Below are positions 40,237 through 47,899 of a stretch of 64,000 nucleotides of DNA, piece by piece. The notes below the pieces were generated by a model that saw only the letters and a list, made by a program, of their open reading frames with translations, searched no databases and had not been told where the DNA came from. A program made the translations under genes and the position numbers. How positions within the stretch are numbered: the first letter of the stretch is position 1; each line of letters starts with the position of its first letter. The stretch covers positions 1 through 64,000 of the forward strand of contig NZ_RCVJ01000153.1 in NCBI RefSeq assembly GCF_003667505.1. Direction: 5' to 3'. The DNA is from Micromonospora sp. BL4. GTDB lineage: Bacteria; Actinomycetota; Actinomycetes; Mycobacteriales; Micromonosporaceae.

Positions 40237-41417
40237 TGGACCGACTCCCCGTGCGACGTGTGCGGCACGCCCCGGTCGGCGCCGCCGGCCAGGCCGGCGA
40301 AGCGCTCCGCGCGCCGGGTGAACCGGGCCTGGTCCCGCTCGAAGACCTCGCCGGCCACCGCCGCGAGGACCCGGGCAGGCTCCACCAGGTCGGTCCTGGA
40401 GGCGGTGGCGACCACCTCGGACCACTCCGCGGGCACCGCGGCGGCGCCGCCGAGCGCCCCGGCGATGGCCGCGGCCATGGTCGCGGTCGAGTCGGCGTCC
40501 CGGCCGTAGTTGACCGCGCCGAGCACCGCCGGGCGGAACTCGCCGCCGGCCACGACGAGCATGCCGATGGCCACCGGCAGCTCCTCGATGGCGTGCAGCC
40601 GGCTGGGCCGCCGCGCCCCGAGCCCCGGGCTCCGGTACTCCTCCCCCACCGTGTCGAAGGGGGCGACCGCCGCGCGCAGCGCCGGGATGGCCTGCTTCCA
40701 GTCGTGGTGGCCGCGGGCCTCCTTGACCACCGCGTCGATGGCCGCCCGGGTGCCGTCGCGGGCCAGGTCCAGCGCCGCGGCGACGACATCCTCGACACCC
40801 GCGCCGGGGGTCGCCGCCGCGGCGACCGCCGCCGCGAAGACGGCGGCGGCCTCCCTCCCGTAGCTGTGCTGGTGCGCCCCGGCGATCTCCACCGCCTCGG
40901 CGTACGCCCCGGCCGGATCGCCCGCGTTGACGATGCCGACCGGAGCCATGTACATGGCCGCACCACAGTTGACGATGTTGCCGACCCCGGCCTCGCGCGG
41001 ATCCGCGTGGGCGTGGTGCAGGCGGGTGACCAGCCACCGCTCGGCGGCCGCGAGCCGGTGGAAGGTCACCCCCTCCCGCTCCAGGTCGGGGATGTAGACC
41101 ACCCGCTCGATCAGGTCGGGGACCAGCAGCTCCACCACGTCGTACGCGTCGAGGTGGTCGCGTTTGGCCGCGTAGGCGCGGACCAGGGCGTGGGTCATCA
41201 ACGTGTCGTCGGTGATGTGCCCGTCGCCCTTGTGGTACGGCGCGAGCGGTCGCGCGGTGGCCCAGTCGGCGTGGTACGGGGGCACGATGCCCTCGACCCA
41301 ACCGCCGAACCGTGCGCGGATCTGCTCCGGCAGTGCCGTTTCGGTGGCGCCACCGAGGGCGTCTCCGACCGCGGCGCCGACCAGGCAGCCGACCGATGTG
41401 TCGAGCAAGAGTGACAT
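40233..41417 (-). CDS. ADP-ribosylglycohydrolase-family protein 1
   Basis: 394 residues; ATG 41417, GAGGT upstream, 2 nt after the binding-protein stop. The core motifs are GCLVGAAVGDALGGATE, ITDDTLMTHAL (DDT metal motif), NCGAAMYMAPVG, and VNYGRDADSTATMAAAIAGA (DxDST metal motif). These are the dinuclear Mg2+ residues of ADP-ribosylglycohydrolases such as DraG and ARH3. The protein lacks a signal peptide, so it acts on imported or cytoplasmic substrate. Genome context (sugar ABC transporter, ribokinase) suggests a small ribosyl compound rather than an ADP-ribosylated protein. Confidence 0.87.
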   Translation of the reverse strand: MSLLLDTSVGCLVGAAVGDALGGATETALPEQIRARFGGWVEGIVPPYHADWATARPLAPYHKGDGHITDDTLMTHALVRAYAAKRDHLDAYDVVELLVPDLIERVVYIPDLEREGVTFHRLAAAERWLVTRLHHAHADPREAGVGNIVNCGAAMYMAPVGIVNAGDPAGAYAEAVEIAGAHQHSYGREAAAVFAAAVAAAATPGAGVEDVVAAALDLARDGTRAAIDAVVKEARGHHDWKQAIPALRAAVAPFDTVGEEYRSPGLGARRPSRLHAIEELPVAIGMLVVAGGEFRPAVLGAVNYGRDADSTATMAAAIAGALGGAAAVPAEWSEVVATASRTDLVEPARVLAAVAGEVFERDQARFTRRAERFAGLAGGADRGVPHTSHGESVQ

Positions 41418-41419
41418 GT

Positions 41420-42712
41420 CTACCTCAGAACCTGCTTGCCACCGTCGACCAGCTGCGTACCGAGCTGATCAAGGGTGATCTTGTTGGCGAAGTACTGCTG
41501 GAGAGCCGGGGTGGCGTACTTGGTCTTCCACTCCGGGTAGCCGTCGGCCTGCTGGAACGGGGCGACGGTCAGGTCGGCGGCGCTGGCCGCGGCGACGTCC
41601 CAGCCCTGCTTTCCGGCGGTGAGCTTGACCAGCTCCTCGTTGGCCTGCTTGCCGGTCGGGACCAGCCAGTCACCCTTGGCCAGCGCGGCCATGTTCGTCG
41701 GGTTCAGGAAGTACTCGAGGAACTGCGCGGCCTGCTTCTTGTGCTTGGAGTCCTCGGAGACCGAGAGCGTCTGCGGGTTCGCAGCCTGCTTGGCGGAGAG
41801 CCCCTTGACCGGCGGCAGGGTGACCCACTCGAAGCCGGCCGGCGCCTGCTCGACCATCTGCTGACGCAGCGACACCGAACCGGGCAGCATGGCGTACTTG
41901 CCACCGAAGAAGCCGGGCAGGGTGTCCGCGCCGCTCATGCCCAGCGCCTCCGGGGACGCGGACTTCGCGGTGTAGATCATGTCGTGGATCCGCTTCGGGA
42001 TCTCCTTCTCCGCGTCACCGACCTTGACCTCGGTCCTGCCGCCGTCGGTGTAGAAGAACTTCCCGTCGTAGTTGAGCGCCAGGTTGAGCACCCGGTTGGT
42101 CGGCGACTTCAACGCCCAGGCCACGCCGTACTGGCCGGGCGTGGTGAGCTTCTGCGCGTTGCTCTGGAACTCGTCCCAGGTCCAGCCGCCGTCGGCGGGT
42201 GGCACCGCGACGCCGGCGGCGTCGAGCAGCTTCTTGTTGGCGATGACGACCTGCGACTCCAGCAGGAACGGCACGCCGGCGACCTTGCCGTCGAAGGTCG
42301 CGGTGTCCCAGACACCCTGGTCGATCTGGCCCTTCAGGTCGCCGGAGACGAGCCCGGAGAGGTCAGCCAGGTAGCCCTGCTTGCTGAACTCGCCGATCGA
42401 GGACGCCTCGTAGTGCACGATGTCCGGCGCGTCGCCGCCCTCGAAGGAGGTCAGCAGCTGGTCGTGCACCGAGTTCCAGTCACCCTGGACGTACTCGACC
42501 TGGATGTCGGGGTGTTCGGCGTTCCACTTGGCGACGAGGTCCTTGTTGACCTGGAGCGACTCCTTCTGCCACGCGAGGCTGAGGAAACGCAGTTTGACCG
42601 GGCCGGATGTGGCCTCGTCGCCGCCGCCGTCACCGCACGCGGCGAGCGCGCCGAGGCCGACGACCGCGACCGCGGTGGCCGCGGCCAGTCGACGGAATCG
42701 GGTACGGAGCAT
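41420..42712 (-). CDS. sugar ABC transporter substrate-binding lipoprotein
   Basis: 430 residues; ATG 42712 behind a near-perfect AAGGAGGT. Lipoprotein signal with lipobox LAAC (VVGLGALAACGDGGGDEATS). Type 1 extracellular solute-binding fold for carbohydrate uptake: NPDIQVEYVQGDW-like strand (here HPDIQVEYVQGDWNSVHDQL), DAPDIVHYEASSIGEFSKQG, and PFLLESQVVIANKKLLDAAG. It captures the ligand outside the membrane for the two permeases encoded just upstream. No ATPase gene is in the operon; a shared MsiK-type ATPase elsewhere, usual in actinobacteria, is expected. Confidence 0.9.
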   Translation of the reverse strand: MLRTRFRRLAAATAVAVVGLGALAACGDGGGDEATSGPVKLRFLSLAWQKESLQVNKDLVAKWNAEHPDIQVEYVQGDWNSVHDQLLTSFEGGDAPDIVHYEASSIGEFSKQGYLADLSGLVSGDLKGQIDQGVWDTATFDGKVAGVPFLLESQVVIANKKLLDAAGVAVPPADGGWTWDEFQSNAQKLTTPGQYGVAWALKSPTNRVLNLALNYDGKFFYTDGGRTEVKVGDAEKEIPKRIHDMIYTAKSASPEALGMSGADTLPGFFGGKYAMLPGSVSLRQQMVEQAPAGFEWVTLPPVKGLSAKQAANPQTLSVSEDSKHKKQAAQFLEYFLNPTNMAALAKGDWLVPTGKQANEELVKLTAGKQGWDVAAASAADLTVAPFQQADGYPEWKTKYATPALQQYFANKITLDQLGTQLVDGGKQVLR

Positions 42713-42749
42713 GGGGGGTTACCTCCTTGGTGGTGGGTGGGGGGACGGT

Positions 42750-43589
42750 TCAGCCCTTGACCGCGCCGGCGAGCGACCCGGACGAGAGCCGGCGTTGCAT
42801 GAACGCGAAGAAGATCAGGCTGGGAAGCGTGGCCAGCAGCGAGCCGGCCGCGAGGGGTCCGAGTCGGGCGGTGCCCTCGATGCCGACGAACCGGGCCAGC
42901 GCCACCGGCAGGGTGGCCAGCTCCGGCGTCTTGATCAGCACGAGCGCGAAGAAGAACTCGTTCCAGGCCGAGATGAAGGAGAAGAGCGCGGTCGCGACCA
43001 GGCCCGGGGCGAGCAGCGGGAAGACCACCCGGCGCAGGACCTGCACCCGGCTCGCCCCATCCACCGACGCGGCCTCCTCCAGCTCGCGGGGGATGTTGCG
43101 GACGAAGCCCTGGAGCATCCACAGCGCGAACGGCAGCGCCCAGACCACGTAGATCAGCACCAGTCCGGCGTGCGTGTTGGCCAGGCCGACCTGCCGCAGC
43201 ACCAGGAAGATCGGGATGATCAGCAGCACGAACGGGAAGAGCTGGGACAGCAGCACCCAGCCCAGCGCCGCGGTGCCGAGCTTGGACCGGAACCGGGCCA
43301 GCGCGTACGAGGCCGGCATGGCGACCAGCACGGTCAGCACCGCCGAGGCGAGCGAGACCTGGAGGCTGTTCAGCGCCGCCCGGCCCAGCTCCTGCTCGGT
43401 GAAGGCCTGGACGAAGTTCTGCACGGTCGGGTCGCTCGGGATCAGCGTGGGGTGCAGCCGCACCAGCTCACGCGGCGGCTTGAACGCCGTCGAGAGCAGC
43501 CAGATCAGCGGGAACCCGAGGAAGATCAGGTAGCCGGCGAGCGCCAGATACTGCAGCACCCGCCCGGTACGGCTGGGCTTTCCGAACAT
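42750..43589 (-). CDS. carbohydrate ABC transporter permease (MalG-like)
   Basis: 279 residues; ATG 43589 with GGAGG 8 nt upstream and 1 nt after the previous stop. Six transmembrane segments and the EAA loop EEAASVDGASRVQVLRRVVF, followed by PLLAPGL, which docks the ATPase. Start sequence RTGRVLQYLALAGYLIFLGF is typical of MalG-type subunits. It forms the membrane channel with the neighbouring MalF-like subunit. The 37-nt gap to the binding-protein gene downstream holds the strong ribosome-binding site that should favour binding-protein synthesis. Confidence 0.92.
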   Translation of the reverse strand: MFGKPSRTGRVLQYLALAGYLIFLGFPLIWLLSTAFKPPRELVRLHPTLIPSDPTVQNFVQAFTEQELGRAALNSLQVSLASAVLTVLVAMPASYALARFRSKLGTAALGWVLLSQLFPFVLLIIPIFLVLRQVGLANTHAGLVLIYVVWALPFALWMLQGFVRNIPRELEEAASVDGASRVQVLRRVVFPLLAPGLVATALFSFISAWNEFFFALVLIKTPELATLPVALARFVGIEGTARLGPLAAGSLLATLPSLIFFAFMQRRLSSGSLAGAVKG

Positions 43590-43590
43590 G

Positions 43591-44526
43591 TCAGTTCGCC
43601 TCCCTCAGCCGGCGCCGGAGATAGACGGCGAGCAGCGCGACGATGAGCACGACCATCACGTTGCCGAGCGCGGCGGCGTAGCCGTAGTTGCCGTAGCGGA
43701 ACGCCTCCTCGTAGGCGAAGAGCATCGGCAGCATGGTCTTGCCGCCCGGCCCGCCCGCGGTGAGCACGTAGACCAGGCCGAACGAGTTGAAGTTCCAGAT
43801 GAAGTCCAGCGACGTGATCGCCACGATCACCGGGGCCAGGGCGGGCAGTGTGACGTGCCGGAACCGGTGCCACGTGCTGGCCCCGTCCACGGCGGCCGCC
43901 TCGTGCAGCTCGCGGCCAACCCCCTGGAGGCCGGCGAGCAGGACGACGGTGGTCTGCGGCATGCCGGCCCAGACCCCGACCAGGATCACGGCGGGCAGGG
44001 CCGTGCTGAAGTCGCCGAGCCAGTTGGTCCGCAGCCCGTCGGCGCCGATCCGGTGGAAGAACTCGTTGAGCAGGCCGGCGTCCGGGTGGTAGACGAGCTT
44101 CCAGAGGATGCCGACCACGACCGGCGGCATCGCCCACGGCACCACGGCCAGCACCCGGGCCACGCCCCGGAACCGCAGCTGCTGGTTGAGCAGCAGGGCC
44201 AGCCCGAGGGCGAGCAGGAACTGGAGCACCGTCACCCCGACCGCCCAGAGCAACCCGATCTTGAACGAGTTCCAGAACAGCTCGTCGCCGAGGAGTTCGC
44301 GGTAGTTCGCCAGGCCGGTGAAGGACACCTCGACGTTGCGCCCGGCCCGCGCATCGGTGAAGCCGAGGTAGATGCCCCGCAGCAGCGGAAACACCGACAG
44401 CACCAGGATCGGCAGCAGCGACGGCAGGAGCAGCAGGTAGATGGCGGTCCGGTCGGAGCGGAACCGGTTCGGCCGGCGGGCCGGTCCGGGCCGTTCGACG
44501 TCCGGCCGCTCGGCCAGCGTGGTCAT
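43591..44526 (-). CDS. carbohydrate ABC transporter permease (MalF-like)
   Basis: 311 residues; ATG overlaps the LacI stop (ATGA). Six predicted helices with the EAA motif HEAAAVDGASTWHRFRHVTL followed by PALAPV. N-terminal charged segment (TTLAERPDVERPGPARR) then first helix TAIYLLLLPSLLPILVLSVF. It pairs with the MalG-like subunit. Being translationally coupled to the regulator gene means transporter and regulator are made from one transcript. Confidence 0.92.
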   Translation of the reverse strand: MTTLAERPDVERPGPARRPNRFRSDRTAIYLLLLPSLLPILVLSVFPLLRGIYLGFTDARAGRNVEVSFTGLANYRELLGDELFWNSFKIGLLWAVGVTVLQFLLALGLALLLNQQLRFRGVARVLAVVPWAMPPVVVGILWKLVYHPDAGLLNEFFHRIGADGLRTNWLGDFSTALPAVILVGVWAGMPQTTVVLLAGLQGVGRELHEAAAVDGASTWHRFRHVTLPALAPVIVAITSLDFIWNFNSFGLVYVLTAGGPGGKTMLPMLFAYEEAFRYGNYGYAAALGNVMVVLIVALLAVYLRRRLREAN

Positions 44527-45614
44527 GAGGTCACCCCTTCGCTGGTCGGGTGGGTGGTCGGCGGGCCGCCCGGCCGGGGCGCCGGCAGCGGCGTGCCACT
44601 GGAGGCGCGGATGGCGAGGCTGGGTGGCACCTGCTCGCGGCGCGGCGGCAGGGTCGGATCGGCGATCCGTTGCAGGAGCAGCTCGGCGGCTCGGCGACCA
44701 CGCTCGGTCGAGCCGAGCGAGACGCTGGAGAGCTGGGGAAACATCATCCGGGCGAGCTCGGTGTCGTCCATGCCGACGACGGCGACGTCCTGCGGCACCT
44801 GACGCCCGGCGGCGAGCAGTGCGTGCAGCGCCCCGACCGCGATCAGGTCGTTGGCGCAGACCAGGGCGTCCGGGTCGGCGCGGGCGAGCAGCCGCTCGGT
44901 GGCGGTCCGGCCGGCGGCGTACTGGAAGTCGCCGACCTCGATCAGGTCCTCGTCGCACCGGATGTCGTGCCGTGTCAGCGCTGCCCGGAAGCCGGCGTCG
45001 CGCGCGGTTCCCGGAACGGTGTCGAGCGGGCCGTTGACGAAGCCGATCCGACGGCGGCCGGTGGCGACGAGGTGGTCGACGGCCAGCGCGACGCCGTGCC
45101 GGGAGTCGGTACGCACGTTGTCGACGGCCGCGTCCGCGCCGAGCTGTCCGACCACCACCACCGGCACCGGGCTGTCCACCAACGCGGTCAGGTGGTCGTC
45201 GGTGACCCGGATCGGCGAGACGATCATCCCGTCCACGTATCGGTTGGCCAGCCGGCGCAGCAGGGCGGTCTCGTTGTCGATCCGTCCGCCGGTGGCGTGC
45301 ACCAGCAGCTGCCGCCCGGAGGAGGCGACCACGGCCTCGATGGCGCGCATCATCTCGACGTAGACCGGGTTGCCGATGTCCTCGACGGCGAGCGCGACGA
45401 GGCCGGTGCGCTGGGACTGCAACGACCGGGCGATGGCGTTCGGCACGTAGCCCACCTCGGCGGCCGCGGCGCGTACCTTGCGGATCGTCTCCGGACTGCC
45501 GCCGATCCCGTTGAGGACCCGCGAGGCGGACGCGATGGAGACACCGGCGCGGGCGGCGACCGTGTGCACCGTGGGCCGGCCGTCAGCCGGTTCCTGTAAA
45601 CGTTTACGACCCAC
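44523..45614 (-). CDS. LacI-family transcriptional regulator of the ribosyl-type ABC operon
   Basis: 363 residues from GTG 45614, chosen because GGAGG lies 8 nt before it; GTG 45623 is also in frame. The DNA-binding domain follows a short basic lead: TVHTVAARAGVSIASASRVL then NGIGGSPETIRKVRAAAAEVG (helix-turn-helix and hinge). The ligand-binding domain continues to the end (GMIVSPIRVTDDHL, VGMDDTELARMMFPQLSSVS). It is the first gene of the operon and is coupled to the permease genes. One of three GTAAACGTTTAC-like palindromes overlaps its first codons and two lie upstream, so it very likely represses itself and the whole operon until the imported sugar or a derivative is present. Confidence 0.9.
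   Translation of the reverse strand: MGRKRLQEPADGRPTVHTVAARAGVSIASASRVLNGIGGSPETIRKVRAAAAEVGYVPNAIARSLQSQRTGLVALAVEDIGNPVYVEMMRAIEAVVASSGRQLLVHATGGRIDNETALLRRLANRYVDGMIVSPIRVTDDHLTALVDSPVPVVVVGQLGADAAVDNVRTDSRHGVALAVDHLVATGRRRIGFVNGPLDTVPGTARDAGFRAALTRHDIRCDEDLIEVGDFQYAAGRTATERLLARADPDALVCANDLIAVGALHALLAAGRQVPQDVAVVGMDDTELARMMFPQLSSVSLGSTERGRRAAELLLQRIADPTLPPRREQVPPSLAIRASSGTPLPAPRPGGPPTTHPTSEGVTS
45596..45607. promoter_or_regulatory. LacI-type operator O1 (inside start of lacI gene)
   Basis: GTAAACGTTTAC is a 12-bp perfect palindrome with the central CG step typical of LacI-family operators. It covers codons 3-6 of the regulator, so binding would block elongation or initiation of its own transcript. 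Confidence 0.8.
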
Positions 45615-45638
45615 GTTCTGCACCTCCACCCGATAGCT

Positions 45639-45650
45639 GTAAACGTTTCC
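45639..45650. promoter_or_regulatory. LacI-type operator O2
   Basis: GTAAACGTTTCC shares the AAACGTTT core with O1. It lies 25 nt upstream of the regulator start and 43 bp (four helical turns) from O1 start to start. Confidence 0.75.
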
Positions 45651-45694
45651 GGGAGTCTGCTCCGCGCATGGCGGAGAGGTCAAGAGCCCGTTAC

Positions 45695-45706
45695 GAAAAC
45701 GTTTCC
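45695..45706. promoter_or_regulatory. LacI-type operator O3
   Basis: GAAAACGTTTCC, the same AAACGTTT core, 56 bp upstream of O2 and 81 nt before the regulator start. Its position fits the promoter's upstream edge; three sites allow DNA looping. Confidence 0.7.
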
Positions 45707-45753
45707 AACACCCGAAGCCCCGCCCCTGCCCTGGTGATCCAGCCCTGCCCTCG

Positions 45754-45809
45754 TGATCAAGAGGTTTGCGTCATCCGTTCGGCGTCTCCTGACGCAAACC
45801 TCTTGATCA
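45754..45809. terminator. 56-nt hairpin, copy 2 of the repeated 20-bp-arm palindrome
   Basis: Arms at 45754-45773 and 45790-45809 are identical to those of copy 1 (12274-12329). The loop is again 16 nt but of different sequence (TCCGTTCGGCGTCTCC). It lies 28 nt downstream of the ABC-F stop and would also insulate the LacI operon promoter. Confidence 0.75.
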
Positions 45810-45837
45810 ACGAGTTGGGGGGCGGGGCGGGGGCGGG

Positions 45838-47451
45838 CTACGTGAGGGTGATTTCGCGGTTGGGCCAGCTTGAGCGGAGGCGGCGGTCGTGGCTGGCGAT
45901 GATGATGGCGCCTGGACCGGTGGCCAGGGCGTCCTCCAGTTCGTCGCAGAGTCGCGGGGAGAGATGGTTGGTCGGCTCGTCCAGCAGGAGCAGGTCCGGC
46001 GGATCGGCGACGAGCACCGCGAGGGCCAGCCGTCGGCGCTGGCCGACCGACAACTCGCCAACCGGTCGGTCGAGATCCGCGGGCGCGAGCAGCCCGAGCG
46101 ACGACAGCGGCACCGTCTCGGCCCGCTCCGCACCGACGGCCGTCGCGAAGGTCTCCCGGGCGGTCCGGTGCGGATCAGCGAGAACGGTGTCCTGGGTCAG
46201 CAGTCCGACGCGCAGGTCCGACCGCCGCCAGACCGCTCCGGTGCCGTTGACGTGTCCGGCGAGGACGGCGAGCAGAGTGGACTTGCCCGCACCGTTCGGC
46301 CCGCTCACCAACAGCCGGTCGCTGGCCGTGACCTCGAGCTGCTCCACCCGTAGCCGGCCGGGGACCTCCACGTGGCGCATCGTGACGATGGCGTCGTCGC
46401 CGGCTCCGATGGCGAGAACGGGTGCGTGGAAGCGCAACGGCTCCGGCGGCGCGGCGACCTGAAGGCGCTCCAGCGCCTCCAACCGGCGCGCGGCGTCGCG
46501 TACCCGGCGGGAGATCTGGTTCTGCACCCGGCCGGCGGTGTGCCCGTACCCCATCTTCTCGCTGTCGCGGGGGCCGCGGCCATGGGCGACCTGATGCCCG
46601 GTCACGGCGGCGGCCCGGCGCAGCTCGGCGAGCTGCACCTGCTCGTCGTCGTAGCGCCGACGCCAACGATCGGCCTCGGCGCGCTTCGCCTCCAGGTACG
46701 CGGTGTAGCCGCCGCCGTAGCGCACCGGCCCCTGCACCGCCGGGTCCAGGTCGACGACGTCGGTGCACACCGCGTCCAGGAACGCGCGGTCGTGACTGGC
46801 CACCACGACCACTCCGGGCATCGCCCGGAGCTGCTCCTCGACGAACGTCGCCGCGGCGTCGTCGAGGTGGTTGGTGGGTTCGTCGAGCAGCAGCGCGGCC
46901 GGTCGACGGATCAGCATCGCGGCCAGCGCGAGGCGTCCACGTTGCCCGCCGGACAGTTCGGCCAGCCTCCGCTCGTGCGGCGTCCCGGCGAGGCCGAGGC
47001 CGGCGAGCACCGTCAGCGCGCGCCGGTCGGCGTCCCAGGCGTCGCGGTCCTGCGCCCGCTCCAGGGTCTCGCCGTACGCGGCCAGCAGCTGGGCGTGCCG
47101 CTCCGTGTCCTCGGGAGAGTCGGCCAGCGCGTTGCCGAGCCGGTCCAGCTCGGCCAGGTCCGCTCTGGCCGCACGCAGCGCGTCGTCGAGGACCGCGGCG
47201 ACGGTCGCGGACGGGGCGTACGGCATCTCCTGGTGCAGGAAGCCGAGATCCGGTGGGCGGACGACGGTGCCGGAGTCGGGTTCGTCGACGCCGGCGAGGA
47301 CCCGCAACAGGGTTGTCTTGCCGGTGCCGTTCTCGCCGATCAGGCCGATCCGGTGGCCGGGCGCGGCGGTCAGGGAGACACCGTCGAGCACTCGACGGTC
47401 GCCTCGGATACGTAGCAGGTCATGGGCGATCAGCGCGGGTCGAACAGACAA
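45838..47451 (-). CDS. ABC-F family ATPase, possible ribosome-protection antibiotic resistance protein
   Basis: 537 residues from a TTG (MSVRPALIAHDLL after initiation) with GAGGT nearby. Two ABC domains without membrane segments: Walker A GLIGENGTGKTTLL and VSGPNGAGKSTLL; signatures LSGGQRGRLALAAML and LSVGQRRRLALAVLV; Walker B ALLLDEPTNHLD and LLLLDEPTNHLS. A charged linker (EAKRAEADRWRRRYDDEQVQ) of about 80 residues joins them; in this family the linker reaches toward the ribosomal peptidyl-transferase centre. Actinobacterial members include macrolide/lincosamide self-resistance proteins, while others are housekeeping factors, so resistance is only likely. A short Arg-rich upstream ORF and a GAGA-loop hairpin precede it. 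Confidence 0.87.
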   Translation of the reverse strand: MSVRPALIAHDLLRIRGDRRVLDGVSLTAAPGHRIGLIGENGTGKTTLLRVLAGVDEPDSGTVVRPPDLGFLHQEMPYAPSATVAAVLDDALRAARADLAELDRLGNALADSPEDTERHAQLLAAYGETLERAQDRDAWDADRRALTVLAGLGLAGTPHERRLAELSGGQRGRLALAAMLIRRPAALLLDEPTNHLDDAAATFVEEQLRAMPGVVVVASHDRAFLDAVCTDVVDLDPAVQGPVRYGGGYTAYLEAKRAEADRWRRRYDDEQVQLAELRRAAAVTGHQVAHGRGPRDSEKMGYGHTAGRVQNQISRRVRDAARRLEALERLQVAAPPEPLRFHAPVLAIGAGDDAIVTMRHVEVPGRLRVEQLEVTASDRLLVSGPNGAGKSTLLAVLAGHVNGTGAVWRRSDLRVGLLTQDTVLADPHRTARETFATAVGAERAETVPLSSLGLLAPADLDRPVGELSVGQRRRLALAVLVADPPDLLLLDEPTNHLSPRLCDELEDALATGPGAIIIASHDRRLRSSWPNREITLT

Positions 47452-47510
47452 GGGGACCTCGGGAAACGGAGACCCGGGCGCACACGGGCGGCCCGGCGGG
47501 AGCAGGGCAT
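47430..47510 (-). other. possible 26-residue leader ORF overlapping the ABC-F start
   Basis: ATG 47510 opens a 26-codon frame rich in Arg (MPCSRRAARVRPGLRFPRSP and six more residues) that ends 21 nt inside the ABC-F gene in another frame. Upstream, CCGGGT-GAGA-ACCCGG (minus strand, 47577-47562) is a 6-bp stem with a GNRA loop. Antibiotic ABC-F genes are often controlled by drug-stalled leader peptides. No Shine-Dalgarno is seen for this ORF. Confidence 0.2.
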
Positions 47511-47659
47511 GACGACAGGGGCCGCGGCGACGGCGCGGTCACGCGCCCGTCTGCGGCCAGTCCGGGTTCTCACCCGGAGATGTCGTCGTCACCTGCCACG
47601 CCTGCTCCGATCTCCGGCAACTCGCGTCAAAGATTAACTCACCGTCGGCGGCCCCGGCG

Positions 47660-47839
47660 TCATCCGCCGCCCATGCTCGACGAGCTGTTGTCCGACGAGT
47701 TTCCCGGCCGCGACGTGTATCGACCGGCCAGCCGCCCGGCCCGCGCACGACGCCCGAGCACGACGATGATGGACAGCAGCAGCACCGCGAAGAGCAGGAT
47801 CGACCCGCCCAGCAACGCCGCGATCACTCCAACCGACAT
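47660..47839 (-). CDS. small single-helix membrane protein, 59 residues
   Basis: ATG 47839 is preceded by AAAGGGG at good spacing. Residues about 5-28 form one helix (VIAALLGGSILLFAVLLLSI then IVVLG), followed by a basic stop-transfer segment (RRARAGRLAGR) and a Ser/Asn/Gly-rich cytoplasmic tail (PGNSSDNSSSSMGGG). It is on the same strand as the ABC-F gene, 208 nt upstream of it. No family is recognised. Confidence 0.6.
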   Translation of the reverse strand: MSVGVIAALLGGSILLFAVLLLSIIVVLGRRARAGRLAGRYTSRPGNSSDNSSSSMGGG

Positions 47840-47899
47840 GCTCGACCGCCCCTTTCCAACCCGCGACCGGTACGGCCGGATCGGCCGATCCTGACACGA

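Noticed and set aside
40237..41301. In-frame extension of ADP-ribosylglycohydrolase 2 across its neighbour
   Set aside because: It reads through the wrong frame of the first ADP-ribosylglycohydrolase gene; GTG 40236 has a good ribosome site and the usual GTGA overlap.
47539..47748. A 69-codon minus-strand frame between ABC-F and TetR genes
   Set aside because: It overlaps the better-supported 59-residue membrane protein in another frame and has no ribosome site or recognisable features.
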